Source: an uncultured Rhodospirillaceae bacterium | GTDB taxonomy: Bacteria; Pseudomonadota; Alphaproteobacteria; Rhodospirillales; Rhodospirillaceae | Length of the DNA: 52,645 bases | Direction: 5' to 3' | Assembly (NCBI GenBank): GCA_943787205.1 | Contig: CALSLN010000026.1 | Location: forward strand, 1-52,645 | Shown here: positions 46,919 through 52,645 of the stretch, one piece after another | Layout: each line of letters begins with the position of its first letter | Position numbering within the stretch: position 1 is the stretch's first letter | Made by a program: the position numbers and the translations under genes | Notes under the pieces: generated by a model | Databases searched by the model: none | What the model saw: the letters and a program-made list of their open reading frames with translations, nothing else | Told to the model about the DNA's origin: nothing

Positions 46919-47798
46919 ATGGTGAGTCGACGTGACGCGACTGCTCTACTCGGGACATTGGGGCTGGGCGCTGTATCTGCACCTAGTTGGAATACGGCTG
47001 AAGCTGGAGAGGGATATACACTTCCAGCGGACCCCGCTGCCCAAAATGATGCCCAGGTTCGAATCCTAGGCCGCACAGATGACGGAGAAAGCGTCTGGCA
47101 ATCGTCTAGTAGAATATTTGCCCTGACGGATGAGGGGGGTAACGCCTCTGTTAAAAACACGGGGTGGTCAGAGGTCTTGGTGGAAAAGAGAAGGTGATAG
47201 TGAATACCGGCGCTACCCTTCCGCGCTAAACTTTTTCGTCGACCCTGAGACAGATGAGTTTATCGACGCATTTAAGAATCCTATCACGGGCCGAACGACG
47301 CCATTGGTTTCGACGGTTCAACGCAGACAAGATGGTGAGGTGTTCACCCCAATGGGAAGTTATTTCCCAATCTCGCGTGATAGATTTCCAGAAATGTATG
47401 AGTACAAGCCACTCGCGTTAGATTGGCGTCTGGATAATGACAGCATACGTCTATTTTTCACTGAGCATTTCGCGCCGGTTGCGCCGAGACCGATCTATGA
47501 AGTGCATACGCATTTTGCGCCTGCGTCCGAGGCTCTGGACCCGAAGCGTGTCACGGCGCGCGGTACTTCATCAGGTTGGTACACAGGTAAATTTAGTCGC
47601 TGGCTCGATATGGGTGACGTCGATGGTTTTATGATTTGGCATTTCGAAGGAACAAAACTCAATTCAGTCGACGATCTCAGTGACGATTATGTGGAACGAG
47701 CCCGCGCAATGGCAGAAAACTTTGATGTATCACCCGAATTTGATTCTGGCCCTAGCTATATTGAGGCGGTTGAGAAGAACCAGAATTCGACTGAGTGA
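46919..47798 (+). pseudogene. Tat-exported DUF1838-like protein, one frameshift
   Basis: Two frames make one protein of about 292 residues. The first begins with a Tat signal (MVSRRDATALLGTLGLGAVS); the second has TPLLKTRGGQRSWWKREGD, LNFFVDPETDEFIDAFKNP, and SGWYTGKFSRWLDMGD, the DUF1838 pattern. Removing one G from the G6 run at 47134-47139 restores FALTDEGVTPLLKTRGG. It is the fourth DUF1838-like member of the window. Either decayed or misread in a homopolymer. Confidence 0.75.
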
Positions 47799-47903
47799 AT
47801 TCGACCTGCCGCTCGCTATATGAGCTAAAGAAGTCGAGCCAATGTCGAGTGAGGGCCCGACATGTGATGATCAAAGCCTTCCTGATGGCATGAGGGTTTT
47901 ACG

Positions 47904-48545
47904 TTGCAAATCATACAGTTTCTAGCAGTGTGCGCGTTAGCGGTCGGCTTTGGGCTTCCGACCTTGGCTTCAACGGTTCTCGTAGAACGAATTGACGTTC
48001 GCGATCTTGAAATGATTGACAGCGTCGCTGAAAAATATCGTGGCACGCCGATTGATATTCTCATTAGCAATGCGGCCATCGTTGCAGACCTTACGGACCC
48101 GACCCCGCAAGTCTTCGGCTCTTTAGATTATCCGCTCTTTGCGGTCTTCATGGAGACGAATGTTCGTGGCCCGTTGAAGATCGCAGAAGCGTTTCATGAC
48201 CATGTAAAGATGAGTGAGATGAATCGGATCATTATGATTTCTTCGCTTTCAGGATCTCTTGGAACTGGACCAACACGGCTTGGCGGGCGTGTGTATTACA
48301 AGACAAGTAAAGCCGCGTTGAATATGGCGATGGTGACGGTAGCTCGAGCGACGGCTGAAGATGGAATTATTGTGGCCAGTTTGCATCCCGGCGGCGTGAA
48401 AGTTGAAAAATTAGCAAACTTTAATGTTCCGGGTTTTATGCCGCCGGCTGAGAGTGTGGGCGGAATGGTCGATGTTATTGCATCACTCACGCCAGATCAG
48501 AGTGGCCTATTTTTAGATTGGAAGGGACGGATCCAACCATGGTGA
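47904..48545 (+). CDS. SDR-like protein with a signal peptide instead of the NAD-binding start
   Basis: A 213-residue protein. The catalytic part is a short-chain dehydrogenase: VERIDVRDLEMIDSVAEKYR, PIDILISNAAI, Asn in NVRGPLKIAEAF, Ser in IMISSLSGSLG, and YYKTSKAALN with Tyr and Lys of YxxxK. The usual N-terminal TGxxxGIG dinucleotide motif is absent; in its place is a signal-like MQIIQFLAVCALAVGFG, ending near LAS. About 35 residues normally forming the first beta-alpha-beta unit are missing. The start is TTG 47904, seven bases after GAGGG. Its stop overlaps the FGE-like start. It may be an exported pseudoenzyme. Confidence 0.7.
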   Translation: MQIIQFLAVCALAVGFGLPTLASTVLVERIDVRDLEMIDSVAEKYRGTPIDILISNAAIVADLTDPTPQVFGSLDYPLFAVFMETNVRGPLKIAEAFHDHVKMSEMNRIIMISSLSGSLGTGPTRLGGRVYYKTSKAALNMAMVTVARATAEDGIIVASLHPGGVKVEKLANFNVPGFMPPAESVGGMVDVIASLTPDQSGLFLDWKGRIQPW

Positions 48546-49492
48546 GTCTTAAACAACTCAAACGGCTGTTTTTTGTCAGCGTATTAGCCATAACCGGCGC
48601 TGCATCAGCCGAGAATCCTGTCGTTGTTAGAGATTTTGAGACATGTCCTGAGCTTGTTGTGTTGCCACCTGGCTCCTTTGTACTTGGCGCGGAAAAAGAT
48701 GAAGGGCAACGATGGAAGATGCTCGATCGGATGTCTGCAAATGAGGGTCCGCGTGTTTCCATCACTTTTACAGAGTCCGTTGCTATCGGTAAAACCGAAG
48801 TCACGCGTGGGCAATTTGCCAAGTTCATCCAGGAGACCGGATATAAAGTGAAGCGAGGGTGTTTCCACCTAACGAGTTCTGGTTGGTCGGTGCAACCTAA
48901 ATTGAATTGGGAAAACCCGGGCTTTGATGTCACCGATGATCACCCAGTCGCATGTGTGCAACGGCCAGCAATCCTTGCCTATATTGGTTGGCTCAGCGAA
49001 ACGACAGGGCAACCCTACAGGCTTCCGAGCGAGGCAGAATTCGAATACGCCGCACGGGGTGGTGCGACCTCTGAGACCCAAGCTACATTCTGGGGCGAAG
49101 ATTGGACTAATGCCTGTCGCTATCAAAATGGTGCTGATCTTACCTTCGTACCAAACGCTCCAGATATTCCGTACGGCCAATACGCTGACTGTGATGATGG
49201 ATACGTGTTTACGTCACCTGTCGCGACGTTTGAGCCAAATGCCTGGGGCCTCTATGACATGGCGGGGAACGTTTCTGAATGGACGTCTGACTGCTACCAG
49301 GACTCTCATGCAGATATCCCGCGCGACGGGTCACCTGTAAGTAAGAAGAAGTGTCGCGCTTGGGTGGCAAAAGGAGGCTCATGGGCTGGCTTCCCCGGGT
49401 TGCTCAGGCCTGCAACGCGGCTGCGGCTAAGGGAAGCAACGACAGGAACTGGATTTGGCTTCCGTGTCGCACGGGCTGTAAGCGGCGAGTAG
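48539..49492 (+). CDS. Exported formylglycine-generating-enzyme-like (SUMF1 domain) protein
   Basis: A 317-residue protein with a signal peptide (LFFVSVLAITGAASA). It has the FGE/SUMF1 fold: FVLGAEKDEG, GKTEVTRGQFAKFIQETGY, YRLPSEAEFEYAARGG, LYDMAGNVSEWTSDCY and GFGFRVARA. True FGEs have two active-site cysteines in a SFLCHxxYCxRYR segment; here the segment reads GSWAGFPGLLRPATR with no cysteine. It is therefore closer to non-FGE members such as periplasmic PvdO. ATG 48539 overlaps the SDR-like stop by seven bases, indicating coupling. No sulfatase gene is nearby. Confidence 0.8.
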   Translation: MVSLKQLKRLFFVSVLAITGAASAENPVVVRDFETCPELVVLPPGSFVLGAEKDEGQRWKMLDRMSANEGPRVSITFTESVAIGKTEVTRGQFAKFIQETGYKVKRGCFHLTSSGWSVQPKLNWENPGFDVTDDHPVACVQRPAILAYIGWLSETTGQPYRLPSEAEFEYAARGGATSETQATFWGEDWTNACRYQNGADLTFVPNAPDIPYGQYADCDDGYVFTSPVATFEPNAWGLYDMAGNVSEWTSDCYQDSHADIPRDGSPVSKKKCRAWVAKGGSWAGFPGLLRPATRLRLREATTGTGFGFRVARAVSGE

Positions 49493-49500
49493 GCGAATAT

Positions 49501-50289
49501 TTAAAATGTTTCGGGTGCGCGCTCTAGGGCGGATATAGGGTCTTTGGCAATTTCAGGATGTGTGCGTTTCAGGAGTGTTTGGATCTGAGGCGCGACATCC
49601 TCAAATTGAAACGCTTTGCGGGCTATTAGCCGTGTGACTTGGCTGCCTGGTTGATCCTTCATACCGAGCCAGCCCGCCCAACTTGAAATGAGATGCAGCG
49701 TTGCCCGTGCTGGCGCACTTGGCATGTCGTCATCAAGGACATCGCTGATATCGGCGTTGAAGGTCTCCAGGTCGTTGACCCGGAATTGCTCAGGTCCTGA
49801 TTCAGTTGTTCGTGTCACGATGGCCGAGGAATCAAAGGATAACCACACGTCGTTTGCCACGACCGTCGCAGGGCCAAGTGTGTGGGTTCGTTTAATATCC
49901 AACCCCGGCAGGTGGGTTGCGGCAACACTGCTACCATCTTTAAGAAACGTCTGAGTTTCCGGGCCCATCAAGCGGCCCGGCACTGAGAACGTCTTGCCTG
50001 TGTATGGATTTTCATAGGTATCGAGGAGTTCACCCGTTTCAAGGTCCGTCATATAGACCGCTTCCAAAGACGCGACATCAAAGCTGTCGCGCCGGTGCTC
50101 AACGACCCGCTGTACGAAAAACACCCACATTCCCCACATGGGCTTCGTTTCGCCGTTCACGACCCCGTACTTTGTGCCCCGTTTCCACCAAAAGACCGGC
50201 CGCTCGTCTAAAGCGTAGAGGAGTTTGCGATGAAGGAGGTCCAGGTGTTCTGGATCGGCTGGGTTTAGTGTTTTGGGGGTTGCTAGCAT
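49501..50289 (-). CDS. DUF1838-like protein without signal peptide
   Basis: A 262-residue protein without export signal. RPVFWWKRGTKYGVVNGETK, then MWGMWVFFVQRV, AVYMTDLETGELLDTYENPYT and the C-terminal SSWAGWLGMKD are the clearest DUF1838 pattern in the window. It is convergent with the FGE-like gene (eight bases apart) and divergent from the Tat-methyltransferase gene, from which it is separated by 203 bp. It may be the cytosolic counterpart of the exported members. Confidence 0.75.
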   Translation of the reverse strand: MLATPKTLNPADPEHLDLLHRKLLYALDERPVFWWKRGTKYGVVNGETKPMWGMWVFFVQRVVEHRRDSFDVASLEAVYMTDLETGELLDTYENPYTGKTFSVPGRLMGPETQTFLKDGSSVAATHLPGLDIKRTHTLGPATVVANDVWLSFDSSAIVTRTTESGPEQFRVNDLETFNADISDVLDDDMPSAPARATLHLISSWAGWLGMKDQPGSQVTRLIARKAFQFEDVAPQIQTLLKRTHPEIAKDPISALERAPETF

Positions 50290-50414
50290 ATTCGTCGTCG
50301 CCTATCGCAAATTGCCTATAACACACTGAACTATAACAATATTTGGTCGGCCATGATGGAACTTTATTCACGCCGTATCTTCCGTGTTCATTCACCGTAT
50401 GCGGTGGACGGGAT

Positions 50415-50443
50415 AGTGGTCGCTAGAGTGGTCGCTAGAGTGG
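50415..50443 (+). repeat. 12-bp tandem repeat upstream of the methyltransferase gene
   Basis: AGTGGTCGCTAG is repeated exactly at 50415-50426 and 50427-50438 with five more bases of a third unit. It lies 50 bp upstream of the ATG at 50493, where a TATACT (50455-50460) could be a -10 box. It could be an operator for an activator or a replication slip. Confidence 0.5.
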
Positions 50444-50492
50444 GTAAATGGCGCTATACTCGCGGAAATATTGCTTATGGAGAGATTTCAAG

Positions 50493-51693
50493 ATGCTAGA
50501 CCGTCGTACATTATTTGGAGCCGCGGCTGGAGTTGGTTCGGCTGCAGCGTCCTTCTTCACTGGCCGGAAAGCTAATGCAAATGCATCCGCGGGCACTTTG
50601 CCTGACGTCGAAGTCCGGGGTGCCAAGGGCCGGCTCGAACGTCTACCGACGCTTGAAGCCGAAGGGCGGGATGATTTTCTGACTGGATTCCGCAATTGGC
50701 GGGGGCTCAACGGTGCAACGCGCCGCGAAGGTTCGCTTTGAGAAAATTCTCACTGAAGCTGGCCATGATCCGAGCAAAGAACTGCCGATGGAGAAGATTC
50801 ATGAGCTCGTGGATAATGACCACATAGTCGGCACAGAAGGGTTGATGCGGATTTACAGTCAGCGTTTCGCTCATAAGAACTTCTATAATTCATTCGCTGA
50901 CGATGCCGACGTCTATCTCGGTGAGATGGAAGCCTATGACAATATTGGCCCGGGAACGTTGGAGTTAGATCCAAACCTGGAGATTCCCGAGTACGCCCAG
51001 CACGAAATACATATGCAACCCGGCGGTTACGTTGGAAATCCTTTTGCAGGGCATCTGTATCATTACGGAACAAACGCGTTCTATTCGGCACGTTCCACTG
51101 ACAATTACCAAGATCAGCATCACGCACGCCTGGCGGAGCAAATTCCGACACCTGAAGATGGGAAGGTCCTGCGTATCTTGGATATGGGCTGTGGGCTTGG
51201 CCAATTATCTGTCGCTTTAAAAGAGCGTTTTCCTGATGCAGAAGTCTGGGGTGTAGACGTTGGTGGCCCGATGATTCGATATGGGCACATGCGGGCCGTT
51301 GATGAAGGTGTAGCTGTCAATTTTGTTCAGCGCTTAGCCGAAGACACGAAGTTCCCTGATGATCACTTCGATATCGTGACGAGTTACATTATGCACCACG
51401 AAATCCCAGCACAGACCTCACGTGATGTATTCAAAGAGGCGCACCGGGTTTTACGGCGAGGGGGACTGTATTTCCCAATTGATTTCTTTACGGGAGGCCG
51501 TCGCGGCGTTCCTGGTGCATACTCTCAGTACCAAGAGTGGAAAGATCACCGCTGGAATAATGAAGTCTGGCGTATTGAGTACAAACAAATGGATTTTGCT
51601 GGAGATATGGAATCCGCAGGATTCGATGTGAACAAAGAAGGTTCACCAGCTTGGTACAGCAACCGCAACATTTTCGGCACAAAGTCCGCCTAA
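50493..51693 (+). pseudogene. Tat-signal SAM-dependent methyltransferase, one frameshift
   Basis: Two frames join into a protein of about 399 residues. The first begins MLDRRTLFGAAAGVGSAAAS, a Tat-type signal with ANANA before likely cleavage, then GRLERLPTLEAEGRDDFLTG. The second has LEIPEYAQHEIHMQPGGYVG, then the class I methyltransferase motif LRILDMGCGLGQLSVAL, acidic VDVGG and DHFDIVTSYIMHHEIP. Removing one G from the G5 run at 50701-50705 restores NWRGSTVQRAAKVRFEKIL. The paralogue downstream confirms the fused reading. Export of a SAM enzyme would be unusual. ATG 50493 follows GGAGAG. Confidence 0.8.
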
Positions 51694-51718
51694 GCGCGGC
51701 GAGCCATAGGAGAGTATC

Positions 51719-52645
51719 ATGGGTAAGAAACTTGATTTTGATAAAGAACCCCGCGGTGCTCGCGGTCGCCTAGAGCGCTTAGCGCGTCTTGACGTAGAAA
51801 GCCGGGATGATTTCCTGACGGGTTATCGGGTCTGGGGCGCGGATCAAGCCATTCCCGCGGCCGCAAAGCGATTCAATCAATTGCTTGAGCGAGCTGGTAT
51901 AGATCCATCGTCTCCAGATACGCCACTGGAGGATATTCTCTCGATCGTCGATGGTGATCCAATTCTTGGTGTTGCCGCTCGGTATCGGACAGGTGTGCAT
52001 GATGTCATGCACCGTAATTTTGACGAAGAGTTTACGGCGAACGCTGATTATTATCTTTCTGAGATGGAGGAATTTGATAACCGTGGCCCTGGTAAGCTTG
52101 AGTTAAACCCAGATCTTGATATTCCAGAGTACGCCCGCCACGAAATTCATACCCAGCCTGGTGGCTACGTCGGCAATCCTTTTGCGGGCCACATTTATCA
52201 TTACAGCACCAACAACTTTTATACCGCTCGTAAACTACCGAATTACCAGGACGAACTGCATACGCGTATTGGCGGGCAGGTTCCTGCGCCTGAAGACGGT
52301 AAAGTTATGCGCATTCTCGACGTTGGCTGTGGAATAGGCCAATTGGCGGTGGCGCTAAAAGAGCGTTTTCCTCAAGCCGAAGTGTGGGGTTTAGACGCTG
52401 GCGGGCCAATGATTCGGTATGGCCATATGCGAGCGGTTGAGTTGGGTGTGGACGTGAATTTCACTCAGCGCATGGCAGAGGATACAAAGTTCCCGGACAA
52501 TTACTTTGACATTGCGGCGTCTTATATTTTGCACCACGAAGTGCCGGAGCAGATTTCGAAAGATATTACCATTGAGGTTCACCGAATTTTACGACCCGGC
52601 GGCACGTTCTTTCCAGTCGATTTTCAGACCGGATCTTCTAAGGGT
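51719..52645 (+). CDS. SAM-dependent methyltransferase, paralogue without signal, 3' partial
   Basis: Open to the right edge (309 codons visible). It begins MGKKLDFDKEPRGARGRLER and aligns throughout with the preceding Tat methyltransferase: GRLERLARLDVESRDDFLTG, IPEYARHEIHTQPGGYVGNP, motif I MRILDVGCGIGQLAVAL, LDAGGPMIRYGHMRAVE and YFDIAASYILHHEVP. The N-terminal signal is absent. ATG 51719 has GGAG six bases upstream and lies 25 bases after the upstream stop, so the two are co-transcribed. The pair is a tandem duplication in which one member gained or lost an export signal. Confidence 0.85.
   Translation, partial: MGKKLDFDKEPRGARGRLERLARLDVESRDDFLTGYRVWGADQAIPAAAKRFNQLLERAGIDPSSPDTPLEDILSIVDGDPILGVAARYRTGVHDVMHRNFDEEFTANADYYLSEMEEFDNRGPGKLELNPDLDIPEYARHEIHTQPGGYVGNPFAGHIYHYSTNNFYTARKLPNYQDELHTRIGGQVPAPEDGKVMRILDVGCGIGQLAVALKERFPQAEVWGLDAGGPMIRYGHMRAVELGVDVNFTQRMAEDTKFPDNYFDIAASYILHHEVPEQISKDITIEVHRILRPGGTFFPVDFQTGSSKG

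Overview
The window looks like a chromosome segment of an alphaproteobacterium, perhaps a marine or Rhodospirillales-like lineage. The evidence is the RecG / SdhE / Mfd neighbourhood, a GlnK-AmtB operon behind a sigma-54 promoter, a TorF-type porin, and many TonB- and Tat-dependent envelope proteins. No ribosomal RNA or other marker is present, so a finer assignment is not possible.

Positions 1-10711 are the right part of an integrated genetic element. The right end is a 3' fragment of a tRNA-Lys gene (10666-10711), the typical scar of tyrosine-recombinase integration; the intact tRNA and the other end must lie left of the window. Reading inward from the scar are a frameshifted tyrosine integrase, an AlpA-type excisionase/regulator, a small hypothetical, a frameshifted RepA-like AAA ATPase, iterated GGGACAAA motifs, more hypotheticals, and an overlapping pair ending in an HGGxG-motif protein. 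Further left are decayed fragments (WG-repeat protein, histidine-kinase ATPase), a small membrane protein, and a large nuclease-helicase with six nearly identical C-terminal 69-residue repeats and a broken seventh.

Positions 11404-20405 hold an envelope cluster on the + strand: a TonB-dependent receptor, three Tat-exported DUF1838-like proteins, a serine beta-lactamase-fold protein that seems to lack its catalytic Ser and Tyr, a secreted alpha/beta hydrolase, and a Tat-exported flavin amine oxidase. This suggests uptake and periplasmic processing of an unidentified substrate.

Positions 20674-25343 encode a Gld-type ABC-2 system (ATPase, permease, GldG-like, DUF4340). Positions 25457-34295 hold small membrane genes, a thioredoxin-like ferredoxin, Nudix, RecG, SdhE, Mfd, a pentapeptide-repeat protein and a MipA/OmpV protein. 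Positions 34421-38696 hold an unknown protein, a Rieske oxygenase, a GNAT protein and a SulP transporter. Positions 38707-41474 form a nitrogen-regulated unit: three TGC-N11-GCA sites, a near-perfect sigma-54 promoter, porin, glnK, amtB and a terminator. Then come two GFA proteins, a PepSY-TM protein, an orphan peptide-binding protein and a MOSC protein.

Positions 46116-52645 form a second envelope cluster: a secreted unknown, a Tat DUF1838-like protein, an SDR-like protein whose NAD-binding half is replaced by a signal peptide, an FGE-like protein without the catalytic cysteines, a cytosolic DUF1838-like protein, and two paralogous SAM methyltransferases, one with a Tat signal. Together the two clusters make the most unusual content of the window: a probable periplasmic tailoring or degradation system of unknown substrate.

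Several genes carry single-base insertions in homopolymer runs (7670, 10351, 37530, 47134, 50701). The uniform direction and location suggest sequencing error as often as real decay, so these genes are described both as found and as their repaired form.
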